Positions 24,444 to 34,013 of a DNA stretch of 64,000 bases are shown here, piece after piece (within the stretch, counting starts at the first letter, position 1; the number at the start of each line of letters is the position of its first letter). Source of the stretch: Nocardiopsis kunsanensis DSM 44524 (GTDB lineage Bacteria > Actinomycetota > Actinomycetes > Streptosporangiales > Streptosporangiaceae); contig NZ_ANAY01000006.1 in the NCBI RefSeq assembly GCF_000340965.1, positions 1 to 64,000 on the forward strand, in the 5' to 3' direction. The position numbers and the translations under genes are program-made. Under the pieces are notes generated by a model. The model searched no databases. It saw only the letters and a list, made by a program, of their open reading frames with translations, and was not told where the DNA came from.

Positions 24444-26457
24444 CGACCACCCCCAGGTACTCATCGAATGGGCCCACTGGCCCCAGGCCGAACAGGGCGG
24501 GCAGACCTTGCTGTCCGCACTGGACCAGCACGGGGCCGCCTCCGACCTGACCCGGTGGTGGTTCCTGCGCAAGCACCCGCACTGGCGCCTGCGCTACACC
24601 GGCACACGCCAGGCCCGCGCCTTCATCGACGCGCTCCTGGAAGACCTGCGCCGATCCGGGCACGTCACAACCTGGACGCACACCCTCTACGAGCCCGAGA
24701 CCTCCGCCTTCGGAGGCGCCGCCGGACTGGAACAAGCCCACGGCCTCTTCCACCAGGACAGCCGCCACCTCTTGGCCTACCTGGAACTGGTCAGCTCCGG
24801 CCACGAGGTCCTGGGGCCCCGGGAGAGCGGCCTCCTGTTGGGCTCGACACTGCTGCGCGGCGCCGGCCTGGACCCCTTCGAACAGGCCGATACCTGGGCA
24901 CGCCTGAGCGCGCTGCGCCCTCTGCCCGAGGCCTTCCGCCCCGACGCGGTGCTGCGCTCACACGTACGCACCCTGGCCACCACCGACCCCCGCTGTTTCT
25001 CCCCCGAGAGTCCGGCCCACCCCTGGAAAAACTGGGCCCAGACCTTCACCGAGACCGGACGCCGCCTGGCCGACCTCGCCCAGCGCGGCCGCCTGTCCCG
25101 AGGGCTCCGGGCCGTCCTGGCCCATCTCCTGATCTTCTCCTTCAACCGGTGGGACTTGTCCTACCGCGACCAACACATCCTGACCGCGACCGCTCACGAG
25201 GTACTCATGACCGACCACACCCCGACCACCACTTCTCCGACCCAGTTCGAGGAACTGCACACCCGGCTGGTCGACCAGCTGCGCGAGAACGGCTCGATCC
25301 GCAGCCCGCGCGTGGAGGAGGCCTTCCGCGCCGTGCCACGCCATGCCTTCCTGCCCCACGCCACCCTCGAGGAGGCCTACACCAACGCACCTGTACACAT
25401 CAAGTACGACGAGACCGGTGCCTCGATCAGCTGCGGTTCCCAACCCGGTGTGGTCGCCATGATGCTGGAACAGGCCGCCATCGAACCCGGCATGCGGGTG
25501 CTCGAACTCGGCGCCGGCACCGGATACAACGCCGCGCTCCTGGGCCACCTGACCGGACCGGAAGGGTCGGTGACCACCATCGACGTGGACGACGACCTCG
25601 TCGAAGGAGCGCAAACGCGCCTGAAGGAACACGGCATCACCAACGTCGAAGCCCTGCTGGGCGACGGGGCCCTCGGCCACCCCGACGGGGCGCCCTTCGA
25701 CCGCATCATCGCCACCGTGGGCTCACACGAGGTGCCCCGGGCGTGGGTGGATCAGCTGGCGCCGGGCGGACGGTTGATCACCCCGGTCCGTATCGCTGGG
25801 GACGTGAGCCGCTCCATCGTCTTCGAGGCCGACGGCGACCGCTGGTCCTCCCTCGAGAGCGCCTTGTGCACGTTCATGCCCCTGCGCGGCGATATCGGCG
25901 ACGACCGGCGCACGGTTCTGGCCCTGGACGAGGACGCCACAGTTCATGTGCAGGCCAACCAGGACCAGAGCATCCACCCCGAACAGGTCCGCGGCATCCT
26001 CGCCGAGCCCTTCGAAACCGTGTGGAGCGGCGTCACCTTCGGCAAGGGCCAGCCGCTGGACACCCTGTGGCTGTGGCTGGCGACCCATCTGCCCAACCGG
26101 CTCTCGCGCATGCCCGTCCAGCGCACCGCCATCGACACCGACCTCGTGTCCCCAGGCCTCCCGTGGGGTGACATGGCCGCGGTACCGGTCGGTGAACGGG
26201 GCCTGGCCTACCTGACCATGCGCCCTGCCCCCACCGAGGAGAGCCGCCACGAACTCGGCGTCATCGCCCACGGCCCGGCCGCCCGGCCGCTGGCCGAGGA
26301 CATGGCCGACCTGGCCCGCGAATGGGACCCGCACCGCCACGACGAGCTCGCGTTCACGCTGTCCTACACACGCGAGAGTGGCGCTCCCACGCTCACGCGC
26401 CGGGTTCTGCACCGAGAGCACTCCACCCTCGTCGTCACCTGGGAGCCCGCCCGGTGA
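24433..26457 (+). CDS. Fusion of LanB elimination domain (SpaB_C) and FxLD-system isoaspartate-type methyltransferase
   Basis: 674 residues from GTG 24433. Residues about 1-255 match the thiopeptide/lantibiotic SpaB_C elimination domain (WWFLRKHPHWRLRY, then FNRWDLSYRDQHIL). From about 275 it is a protein-L-isoaspartate O-methyltransferase-like enzyme: RVEEAFRAVPRHAFLP, and SAM motif I VLELGAGTGYN at 356-366. Residues past about 500 form an extra C-terminal domain typical of the FxLD-system methyltransferases. Related lanthipeptide methyltransferases methylate a core Asp, which closes to succinimide and opens to isoaspartate; Asp39 of the precursor is the likely target. Coupled at both ends to its neighbours. 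Confidence 0.88.
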   Translation: MQHDDHPQVLIEWAHWPQAEQGGQTLLSALDQHGAASDLTRWWFLRKHPHWRLRYTGTRQARAFIDALLEDLRRSGHVTTWTHTLYEPETSAFGGAAGLEQAHGLFHQDSRHLLAYLELVSSGHEVLGPRESGLLLGSTLLRGAGLDPFEQADTWARLSALRPLPEAFRPDAVLRSHVRTLATTDPRCFSPESPAHPWKNWAQTFTETGRRLADLAQRGRLSRGLRAVLAHLLIFSFNRWDLSYRDQHILTATAHEVLMTDHTPTTTSPTQFEELHTRLVDQLRENGSIRSPRVEEAFRAVPRHAFLPHATLEEAYTNAPVHIKYDETGASISCGSQPGVVAMMLEQAAIEPGMRVLELGAGTGYNAALLGHLTGPEGSVTTIDVDDDLVEGAQTRLKEHGITNVEALLGDGALGHPDGAPFDRIIATVGSHEVPRAWVDQLAPGGRLITPVRIAGDVSRSIVFEADGDRWSSLESALCTFMPLRGDIGDDRRTVLALDEDATVHVQANQDQSIHPEQVRGILAEPFETVWSGVTFGKGQPLDTLWLWLATHLPNRLSRMPVQRTAIDTDLVSPGLPWGDMAAVPVGERGLAYLTMRPAPTEESRHELGVIAHGPAARPLAEDMADLAREWDPHRHDELAFTLSYTRESGAPTLTRRVLHREHSTLVVTWEPAR

Positions 26458-27635
26458 ATCAGGACCGCTGGTTCCCTCTGGTCCCACGCAAGCGTCCACC
26501 GGCCGAGCCGATCGGCACACGGGTGGAGCGCATCCTGCGCGACGCCCAGCTCGCCCACGAAGGTAACGGTCAGGAAGCCGCCAACGGGCTGGCGCGAGCA
26601 TTCAACGGGGCAGCGCTGATCGCCTCGGACGCCCACATACCGGACCTGGCGCGCACCTGGTGTTGGGAGCACGCCGAGCACTACCTCGGCGACCTCCCAC
26701 TCACCAGCGACCGCGCCTGCCGGGCGCTGGAACCGGTGGTGAACCTGGCCCGGCTCGAGATCCGAGCCGGGCAGCCCGACCAAGCCCTGCACATCCTGGA
26801 AGGGCTTCTGCGCGGTCTGCGTGACGGGACACCGGTGCGGGTCCACGACCGCATGCTGCCCTTGGACCGGATCACCCGAACCGAGAGCGAGCGCGCCGAG
26901 GTCTACCGGTGGGCATGGAGCGTGTACCTGGGCGACGGTATGCGGGCCCTGGCCGCGCAGGGCCGATGGCAGGAGGCCGCCGAGCAGGCACGTCTGCTCG
27001 GCGGCCTCGGCCAGAGGCTGTTCGACGGACGCCAGGTCACCATCCTGGCCCGGCTCTACGACGGCGAAACTGCGCAAACCCTGAGGCTGCTCGAGGAGAG
27101 CGAGGTCCACGAACCCTGGGAACGCTGCGTACAGCTTCTCCTACGTCTGCGTTGCGACCAGGAAGCGGAAGGGGGCCAAGAGCTGGTCGATACCATCCAC
27201 GGACTGGACACGCCGCTGTTCGCCACCCGCGCCGGCCTCACCGCGTTTCCGCTTCTCGCCCGTGACCAGCCGCTCGCCGAGGGGTTCTTGGACCGGATGG
27301 TCGAGACCGCATCGACCGACGGCTACGCAGCCCGGGACCTACTGGATGACATACGCGTCGACCTCGCGGGGACCCAGCGGGAGTGCTTGTCGAAGGTGCG
27401 CGACGAGGCAGGGCTCGGGCCGAGCACCCTTCCCGATGAACTCCTAAGGCAGCTTCGGCGTGCCCTACAGGAACTGACAGCTGAGCAGTTCGCCACATCC
27501 GCTACTGACCTGGCCATGACACCTACTAACGAGTTGGTGCGTAATAGCGGGTGGGGCATGGTCATCCCATCCGCGATGCTTGTCAGACGTTCGCGGTGCG
27601 GTCCGAGACCAATCCGGCGATGGCCCGATAAGTAG
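26454..27635 (+). CDS. Helical-repeat protein of the lanthipeptide cluster, 3' end altered by an IS element
   Basis: 393 residues from GTG 26454, overlapping the methyltransferase stop. The protein is almost wholly alpha-helical with TPR-like pairs (ARLEIRAGQPDQALHILEGLL, cited in part; AAQGRWQEAAEQARLL; ARLYDGETAQTLRLL). No catalytic motif. Unknown TPR-like proteins often close FxLD clusters and may be regulators or adaptors. An IS5-family element seems to begin at about 27560, so the last ~25 codons (after RNSGWGM) come from the element and the native C-terminus is lost. It may still be functional because the repeats are complete to about residue 365. Confidence 0.65.
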   Translation: MNQDRWFPLVPRKRPPAEPIGTRVERILRDAQLAHEGNGQEAANGLARAFNGAALIASDAHIPDLARTWCWEHAEHYLGDLPLTSDRACRALEPVVNLARLEIRAGQPDQALHILEGLLRGLRDGTPVRVHDRMLPLDRITRTESERAEVYRWAWSVYLGDGMRALAAQGRWQEAAEQARLLGGLGQRLFDGRQVTILARLYDGETAQTLRLLEESEVHEPWERCVQLLLRLRCDQEAEGGQELVDTIHGLDTPLFATRAGLTAFPLLARDQPLAEGFLDRMVETASTDGYAARDLLDDIRVDLAGTQRECLSKVRDEAGLGPSTLPDELLRQLRRALQELTAEQFATSATDLAMTPTNELVRNSGWGMVIPSAMLVRRSRCGPRPIRRWPDK

Positions 27636-28415
27636 CCGGGAGATTCTCTCGCCGGTGCGTCCAGCGCGTCAACTACTTCCAACGCTTGTGGTCGGGCCAG
27701 GGGCCATGGTGCGCTCGACCTGCCACCGATGCCGGCCCAACCGTTGCGAAGAATCCACCCCCTTGCGAGCCAGGCGGTGGACGATCCCGCGTTCGCGGAA
27801 CCATCGGCGCAGAAGGTCGTAGTCGTATCCCTTGTCGCCGTGGAACTTGGCCGACCCGCGCCGTCGGCGACCGCGACGGGAACGCACCGGTGCTGTTCCT
27901 CGCACCAGAGGTTGCAGCGCCTGGCTGTCGTACAGATTCACTCCGATGACCATCGAGAGAGGCAATCCTCCCCGATGATCAGGTGGATCTTTGCGCCTTT
28001 CTTTCCCCGGTCGACAAGGTTTGGGCCGGTCAGGCCCCCTTGAGTACGCGTATGTTCACCGAGTCGATCGCGCACCGCGACCAGTCCACTTCACCACGGG
28101 AGCCGAGTTCGTCCAGCACCAGACGGTGCAGCTCGGCCCAGACGCGGGCCCGGCTCCACCCGGTGAAACGGCGGTGCGCGGTGAGCCTTGAGGGGCCGAA
28201 CACCGGTGGGAGCCGGGCCCAGGTGCAGCCGGTGGTGGTCACGAAGACGATCGCGGCCAGAACCTCGCAGTCGCCGCATCTACGCCGGCCGCCGCCCTGA
28301 GGTCTGGTGGGTGCTTGGGGCACCACCTTTTGGAACAGCTCCCGCAACCCGTCCGGCACCAGTCACTCGACCATCGACATGGGGTCGGGCTACAGAGAAT
28401 CCAAATGAGATGACC
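27560..28415 (-). mobile_element. Decayed IS5-family insertion sequence, about 856 bp
   Basis: Imperfect terminal inverted repeats are visible: GGTCATCCCATCCG at 27560-27573 and the complement of GGTCATCTCATTTG ending at 28415, matching in 11 of 14 positions. Between them lies a broken transposase on the minus strand. The size fits short IS5-group elements. It sits between the lanthipeptide cluster and the restriction-modification genes and has cut into the gene at 26454. No clear target duplication could be confirmed by eye. Confidence 0.7.
27595..28380 (-). pseudogene. IS5-family transposase, multiply broken
   Basis: The N-terminal half is readable from about 28359 to 28030 (LFQKVVPQAPTRPQGGGRR, GCTWARLPPVFGPS, WSRCAIDSVNIRVLKG), preceded by MVE and an in-frame TGA that replaces the usual Arg codon. 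After LKG the frame shifts, and the DDE-domain remainder resumes at about 27965-27669 (NLYDSQALQPLVRG, DKGYDYDLLRRWFRERGI, SSQRLGRHRWQVERTM), then is lost again. At least one stop and two frameshifts make it inactive. Confidence 0.85.
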
Positions 28416-28509
28416 TCTTACTACCTGCACTTTCACTCCGACACACACTCATAGAGGCAATACATGCCGTGGCCTCCGCAGGCGCACCAAATCTCCTCCT
28501 GGCCATTTT

Positions 28510-29244
28510 TCACGCCTCGTTGGGATACCCCAACTCCCCCAGGTAAGAAATTCTGCTGCGCACCCCAGCCGCAAAGTGCGCCCAGTTAAGCTTTTCCACC
28601 GGCTCAGATGGCGCCGGAGAGTTTTTTGAGGATGTAACGTAGCAAACAGAATCATACAGCGATTCGTCAACTAGCCGCTGGCAGAAAATACCGAACCTGT
28701 CCTGGTAGGATGTCCCATGCCATATGGATTCAGGCGGGAGAGCTCCCTTTTTCGCGATACTAACCGGACCCTGGGAACCTTTGGCATCTTCCATGATAAA
28801 GAAGTATCCCAACCACGGCTTCTCACCTGGATACAGCTTCGCCAAAGCGGCATGCCGGAGGTCGACGGCACTACCCAGCGCTTCTTCTACTCGGTTATTG
28901 TAGTTGTTGCCAAATGAAGGGCCACCAAGCGCTTTGAGTTCGAAAGCTGCCACCAGCGTGTCCTGCATACTGACTACCACGTCCCACTGTTTCTGCGGTC
29001 GAAAGTAACCAGGAAGCTCCAGGCCTTGCTTCTTCTCAACCCGAATAGAATCTTTGGGGTAACCAGCTTCGAGGAAGAACTTCGCGATCAGCCCTGCGAC
29101 GCTGTCGAAGTGTTTGCCGGCCCGCACGGAACTAGCTGTTCCAGCACCGACCGCTCCTTTGATCTTGGAAAGATCGTTCTGCTCGCTTTTCATGCCCCAG
29201 TATTGGGCGATGGCGTCCTCGAAGTCCTGACGGGTGACGGCCAA
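28510..29244 (-). CDS. Type II restriction endonuclease, XhoI/PaeR7I family
   Basis: 244 residues from TTG 29244, behind an AGGAGGACAGG ribosome site; it follows the methylase stop by nine bases. Family features: MAVTRQDFEDAIAQYWGMK at the start, and a PD-(D/E)xK core WDVVV ... FELKALGG at about 95-120, then YNNRVEEALGSAVDL. Family members cut CTCGAG. The sequence is visibly less GC-rich than neighbouring genes, consistent with acquisition. It acts on unmethylated incoming DNA. Recognition site is inferred from family membership. Confidence 0.88.
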   Translation of the reverse strand: MAVTRQDFEDAIAQYWGMKSEQNDLSKIKGAVGAGTASSVRAGKHFDSVAGLIAKFFLEAGYPKDSIRVEKKQGLELPGYFRPQKQWDVVVSMQDTLVAAFELKALGGPSFGNNYNNRVEEALGSAVDLRHAALAKLYPGEKPWLGYFFIMEDAKGSQGPVSIAKKGALPPESIWHGTSYQDRFGIFCQRLVDESLYDSVCYVTSSKNSPAPSEPVEKLNWAHFAAGVRSRISYLGELGYPNEA

Positions 29245-29253
29245 CCTGTCCTC

Positions 29254-30927
29254 CTAGTCGGGAAGATGATCCAGGCCGTAGGCTTCCAGCGCCGCTTGGG
29301 TTGCTGCTTCCACGTCACGGTTTCTGAAGGCCTCGACCAGCTGCAACCGGACCTTATCGCTCAAGTCGGACGCTTGAGGAACCCGGATCTTGCGCAAGTA
29401 CTGGGCCTGGAACCGCAAAGTTCCACCACGCATCTTGACCGCGTAGGCCTGCACGAAGGCCTGTGCGACCTTGGAGATCAACAGCCCTCCCAGAACCTCC
29501 AGGTCCCAAACGTCAGAGACGATGTAGTAGAGGTTATGGTGAGGGTAGACGCCCTCTTTGTCGAGCACCGGATGGATGGTGGTCTTCATGTCCGGCAGCA
29601 AAAGCTTCGGCTTGCCCACCAAGGCATGATCAATCTTGTCGATGGTCTTGTACCAGCGCTCAGGCTGCTGGACCGCGACATAGCGTTTGCGAAGTTGGGC
29701 AGCGTTCCGTGCGAGGTAATCCCGCAAGCGCGGGAACCGATCCAAGTCAACCAGAGCCCCGTGCCGGGTCCAGGGGTTGACCAGGTAGTACCCCTGCCAC
29801 TGGTAGGTGCCGGTCTTGGTGTCGCGGACCATAGCCAACGGCAAGAGCCGGTCTTCCTCCACAAGGTTGGCATCGGTGGTGATGAAGACTTTGTCCGCGC
29901 CGGTGGCTACCCCAATGCCGACTCGTGTGCCGACCGTGCGGTCTTCTAGAACGCTGAACCGGTCGTTGAGGTCTTCCAGCATAGCCAGGCGTGCTGGGGA
30001 AGCTGCGGGCCAGAGTTCGGTTCCGGAGAACCAGTGCGGCAGCCGTGCTGCTTGGTAGGTCGGTTGCTCGATGACCTGGCTTTCGGATTCCAGGTTCCAG
30101 TTGTAGAGCTCCCGTGCCTCAGCCTGGGAGAAACCCTTCCTGGTGTCGGCTGCCACAGCGCTGCCCTGTTGTCGCTTGCTGATGATGGTGATGGCGGGGT
30201 ATGCGGATACTTGTTCCTCGAAGGCGTCCACGTCATGCATGGTCAGCACGAAGTCAACGCTGAAACCGGCGGTTACTAGCTTGCGTAGACGTGCTCCGTA
30301 CTGGTTGTGCATCCATCGGTCCGCGCAGATGAACCCGAGTTGACCATGTGCTCGAAGGGTGCGCAATGCGGCTTCGAAGAAACCTACGTAGATGTCAGCA
30401 CGACCGCCCATGGTAGGACATGCTGCCCGGTATAGCGCCATGCGCTCGCGAGGGACATCTTCGAGGCGGATATAGGGCGGGTTGCCGACGACAAAGTCCA
30501 CGGCCTGGCCGCTGTGGGCTGTCAGAAGGTAGTCACCCTGGAAAATCCAGGCTTGTACAACACTCTCAACCGACGATCCATCCCACCCTTCGGCCTGCAT
30601 TTCGGCACGGACTAGGTCGCGGCTAATCTGGACGTTCGCTTCGAGAAGGTCGAACGCTCGCAGCGCTTGCTCGGCTTCGCCTAGGTCACGGTTGTGGCGC
30701 TTGCAGGATGCGCTAAGCCGTCGCACGATCGGACCGAGGAACGCTCCACCTCCGCATGCGGGCTCTACGATCGTGAACGTGGCGAGGTCACGTTCTGGGG
30801 TGTAGCCCACCAGGTCCAGGATGAGTTCAACGACCCATCTGCGGGTGAAGACTTCTCCATGCGTGATGGCTTCACGCATGGAGGCGGGGAGCCGTTCAGT
30901 GGCATCTCGCAGGTCAACGGTAGTCAC
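29254..30927 (-). CDS. Type II N6-adenine DNA methyltransferase, partner of the XhoI-like nuclease
   Basis: 557 residues from GTG 30927. The SAM motif is VEPACGGGAFLG (54-65) and the catalytic motif NPPY is at 149-152 (VVGNPPYIRLED), the order of gamma-class adenine methylases. The C-terminal ~250 residues would hold target recognition. With the adjacent XhoI/PaeR7I-type nuclease it should methylate the adenine of CTCGAG. Methylase first, nuclease second, nine bases apart, on one transcript. CTCGAG sites do occur in this window (for example 19395-19400), so the host needs this activity. Confidence 0.88.
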   Translation of the reverse strand: MTTVDLRDATERLPASMREAITHGEVFTRRWVVELILDLVGYTPERDLATFTIVEPACGGGAFLGPIVRRLSASCKRHNRDLGEAEQALRAFDLLEANVQISRDLVRAEMQAEGWDGSSVESVVQAWIFQGDYLLTAHSGQAVDFVVGNPPYIRLEDVPRERMALYRAACPTMGGRADIYVGFFEAALRTLRAHGQLGFICADRWMHNQYGARLRKLVTAGFSVDFVLTMHDVDAFEEQVSAYPAITIISKRQQGSAVAADTRKGFSQAEARELYNWNLESESQVIEQPTYQAARLPHWFSGTELWPAASPARLAMLEDLNDRFSVLEDRTVGTRVGIGVATGADKVFITTDANLVEEDRLLPLAMVRDTKTGTYQWQGYYLVNPWTRHGALVDLDRFPRLRDYLARNAAQLRKRYVAVQQPERWYKTIDKIDHALVGKPKLLLPDMKTTIHPVLDKEGVYPHHNLYYIVSDVWDLEVLGGLLISKVAQAFVQAYAVKMRGGTLRFQAQYLRKIRVPQASDLSDKVRLQLVEAFRNRDVEAATQAALEAYGLDHLPD

Positions 30928-31426
30928 GACCCGATCCTATAGCCTCACCGTCCCCACCTGATCACGTTAAGGCTTCTGGCTTCGATGTGTGCCTCGGGTG
31001 CGTGGTTGAGGAGGGGTGCTTCGCTAGGAACCGGCACAGGACATGAACCCGCGCCAGTTCCTGTCAGCCAGTGCACCGCCACAAGCCTTGTCAGAGCTTC
31101 GACGCTCTTGTCAACCTGGCCGACGGCCTGTGCTCGATGCCCCAAGCCGTCTGAGCCTTCTCTGGGACACCTGAACAGTTACCCACGCCAGCTCAGCGGA
31201 GGTCTCTTGGTCCTCACCGAGGTCGGCAACGACGTTGTGACCAACGGCGAACTCCGGATGCCGACCAGGGAGATCGCCGATGCTGCTGGCCTGTTCGAGT
31301 CGGTGTTTCCGAGTGAGGGTTGAACGCTTCCCGGTGTTGCTTGCGATTCCGCCTTCCAGAACAGTCTTCTGAGAACGAGGACCCCGCCGGGCCTCAAAGG
31401 CCTCGTCATGTACCGGCATAAGGCAC
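30928..31426. other. Intergenic gap without a confident gene
   Basis: About 500 bases between the restriction-modification and CBASS operons. Short frames exist on both strands but none has a good start site or recognisable motif. It presumably holds the methylase promoter at its left end and decayed sequence elsewhere. Confidence 0.4.
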
Positions 31427-32734
31427 CTACGAATCACTATTCGGCTTAACGCTGGTGTTGCTGATCGGGACGCCGATGCGGTCGCGAGCGACGACGACGC
31501 CGCCCTTGACGACGTAGCACTCGACAACGTGCTCACCCTTGAAGTCGGAGTGTTCCAGGCGAACGCCCGGCTTGCTCGACCCGACGATCTGACCGCGGAC
31601 CGTGTTCCGGCGCTCAGCCTCGGGACCTCGATTGAGCACCTTCCACTTGAGCTCATACGGCTGCGGGACGGTGCAGCTGGTGACCAAGAACTTCAGTCCC
31701 TTGTTGGACTTGAGTGGCACGCCCGTGCGCAGCATCTCTCTCAGCCGAGTCGGTCGCCAGCCGTTCTGCGTGACCTCGCAGTCGATCAGGACCGTCCCTG
31801 AGATGTCGACCGAGTACCGGTCCTCGATGAACTCCTCGGTGTCCCGGTACGATTTGGCTCCCTCGCTGACGGCCAGAGGCACGGACGTCCCGAAGATCTC
31901 GCGCCACTTCTTGTTCGCCGCCGCCTTCCCTGCCTTCTCGATCGCATCGAGGCAGTGACCGTACGCCTTCTTGGCCTTCGGTTGGAACTTCGCTTTCACG
32001 TTGACCCGCTGTCTACTGCCCAGCGCCAGGTAGTAGTCCTTCTCCGGCTCGTCCTTGAGGAACGCGAAGAAGTCGCGGGCCATAAGGTCGAACGAGCCCG
32101 TCCCCGCCGAGTCGTAGTCATCGGTCTGCGCGAAGAAATTATGCACCAGGGTGTCGATGAGCAGGCCGCCCATGTTCACGCCGTTCGCATTCTTCCATGC
32201 CCGCGCCATCCGTGCCAGGTGGCGCATATTCGTCGACGTGCGGTCGTTGCACTCCTTGGTCGCAGCGATCTCCTCGCGCGGCTTGGTGACCTTCCAACCC
32301 TCGGCAACCGTGTCCGGGTAGTCGAAACTGCCGTCAGAGTTCTTGAATGCCGGCTGGACCTCGAACTTGAAAGCGTTGCTCGTGAACTGCACTCGCACGA
32401 CGCACTGGTCGACGCGGATCTCAGTGTCCTTGTACCGCGTCTTGAGGTCGTCCCGGACGCGCTCGAGCATCCGGCGTGGTCCGGTGTCGCTGCTGTAGTC
32501 CGAGCGGATCCCTGGCGGGAGTATGAAGATCATGTCGAGGTCAGACACGCCCTTGATGGCTGTGTGCCGACCAAACGAGCCGACCATGAGCTTGTAGTCG
32601 GTACGGCCTTCCTTGGACCGGAAGTCCTTATTAAGCGCCTTGGTGATCTCGTCCCGGCGGGCTGCGATCATGGTAGCTGTCTTGCCCACTTTAAGGTTCT
32701 CGAGTAGGGCATCGAAGATCTCGGACGTCTTCAT
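31427..32734 (-). CDS. CBASS CD-NTase (SMODS nucleotidyltransferase) with C-terminal AGS-C sensor domain
   Basis: 435 residues from ATG 32734, overlapping the upstream stop (ATGA). The nucleotidyltransferase core is GSFGRHT at 52-58 with Asp65 and Asp67 in SDLDMIFIL and a third acidic residue (Glu125) in FEVQPAF. A helical OAS-like part follows (MRHLARMARAWKN, GGLLIDTLVHNF). From about residue 320 an AGS-C-like domain is seen: PYELKWKVLNRGPEA, VRGQI, FKGEHVVECYVVKG and VARDRIGVPI. On phage infection such enzymes make a cyclic oligonucleotide that triggers the effector, here the SLATT protein. Product identity unknown. Confidence 0.85.
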   Translation of the reverse strand: MKTSEIFDALLENLKVGKTATMIAARRDEITKALNKDFRSKEGRTDYKLMVGSFGRHTAIKGVSDLDMIFILPPGIRSDYSSDTGPRRMLERVRDDLKTRYKDTEIRVDQCVVRVQFTSNAFKFEVQPAFKNSDGSFDYPDTVAEGWKVTKPREEIAATKECNDRTSTNMRHLARMARAWKNANGVNMGGLLIDTLVHNFFAQTDDYDSAGTGSFDLMARDFFAFLKDEPEKDYYLALGSRQRVNVKAKFQPKAKKAYGHCLDAIEKAGKAAANKKWREIFGTSVPLAVSEGAKSYRDTEEFIEDRYSVDISGTVLIDCEVTQNGWRPTRLREMLRTGVPLKSNKGLKFLVTSCTVPQPYELKWKVLNRGPEAERRNTVRGQIVGSSKPGVRLEHSDFKGEHVVECYVVKGGVVVARDRIGVPISNTSVKPNSDS

Positions 32735-33333
32735 GAATGGGCCTCGCCTTCGTCGAGCCGGAGCGTCTCGGGGAGCAAGAGGTCGATCTCGCGGGACGTG
32801 AACGTCATCTCTTCGTTGTTTTTCAGTCCGTCCTGAGCCCGCTTGAACGCCTTGGTGCTTGTCCTGGGCGCGTCGGTGTACACGTCGCGCGTGAACTGCT
32901 GGAGTTCGTCGCGGCGCTCCCTGGCCTCCACCTCGGAGACGGTGCTGGACATCAGGTCGGCGATGAGCGAGATGTAGGACTCGCGGACGTCCCACAGCCG
33001 CGAGGCTATGTCTCGGTGGGCGTTGGACTCCTCCTCGAACTTGAAGGTCTTCGCTCCGAGGCTCATCCAGCTCACAAGCAGCGCGATGGACGAGGTCGCG
33101 AAAGTGGTCAGCACCGGGTTGCCCAACAATCCGACCATGGCGGCCAGGAAGGTGCCGGAGCTGATCGCGGTGAGGGCGATGAGCACGCCCTGCTGCCACC
33201 GGTGCTTGCCGAAGCATATGTCCGCCTGCTTCTCATGGGTCTTGTGGCTGTACACCACTCGACCGAATGACTCGCGCACCTGCGCCAGCAGATACGGTTC
33301 GCTTTCGGGTACCGTTCCTCGCTCGTCAGCCAA
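32731..33333 (-). CDS. SLATT-domain two-transmembrane effector (CBASS)
   Basis: 200 residues from TTG 33333, chosen because GGAG sits four bases before it; the frame stays open to an ATG at 33456, but that extension looks non-coding. After FGRVVYSHKTHEKQAD come two hydrophobic helices, about 49-68 (GVLIALTAISSGTFLAAMV) and 73-93, then an amphipathic, charged C-terminus with a predicted coiled stretch. SLATT proteins accompany SMODS enzymes and are proposed to form membrane pores that kill or arrest the infected cell. It is coupled to the CD-NTase downstream. Confidence 0.82.
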   Translation of the reverse strand: MADERGTVPESEPYLLAQVRESFGRVVYSHKTHEKQADICFGKHRWQQGVLIALTAISSGTFLAAMVGLLGNPVLTTFATSSIALLVSWMSLGAKTFKFEEESNAHRDIASRLWDVRESYISLIADLMSSTVSEVEARERRDELQQFTRDVYTDAPRTSTKAFKRAQDGLKNNEEMTFTSREIDLLLPETLRLDEGEAHS

Positions 33334-34013
33334 TCCGCTCCGATCATCGTCGTGAGCGCTTCCGCTTTGGAACCCCCGGTCTCCGACTCCCGGAAGGGCA
33401 GCCACCGTCGATGATCGCTGCGCGCCCTCCAAGTATGGGCGGGGCCACTGACACACGAACGGTGCGGCGGTGTCGAACTGTCATGGACCGCCAAGCCCTC
33501 GCGATTCAACTCACGTAGGTTCGGGCACGTGGAGGCCAAGAACGACGATGCGCGCAGCCTCCTCGAGGCCGCGGTAACCAAGTCAATCGCACTCCGGCCG
33601 ATCCCGAAGGAGGCATTCCTTCCGGCGCCGTCGCAGCGGCTGACGCGATCCGAGTCGTAGCAGCCCCCCGATCGATCCCATCGAGGGCACCTGCCCGCAC
33701 TCCTTGGCCCCTCGGGTGAAAGCCCAGGAACTGGCGGGTCTGCTCCATCCGTCCACACCACCACCGTCACCACCGACAGTTTTGCACCGGCCCCGTCCAG
33801 TTCCTGGGCCTGGCTGGGACGCAGGGTGTGGACGGTATGGACCATCTGCTGGAGGTGTGGATGCCTATCTTTTCGCCGTGTGACAGAAGGTGGTTCCCCG
33901 CTCGTGAGGGCCCTGCGAGGTGCCATCGGATGCTGCCAGCGGCCGGTGTGTGCTCCGTTTGTGCTCCGCGGTCCCGTACTGACGTGACACCGGGCGGCAT
34001 GGCATGTCATCCG

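Noticed and set aside
33500-34000. Integrase gene at the island end
   Set aside because: Neither strand shows the tyrosine or serine recombinase motifs; any integrase must lie at the other end.
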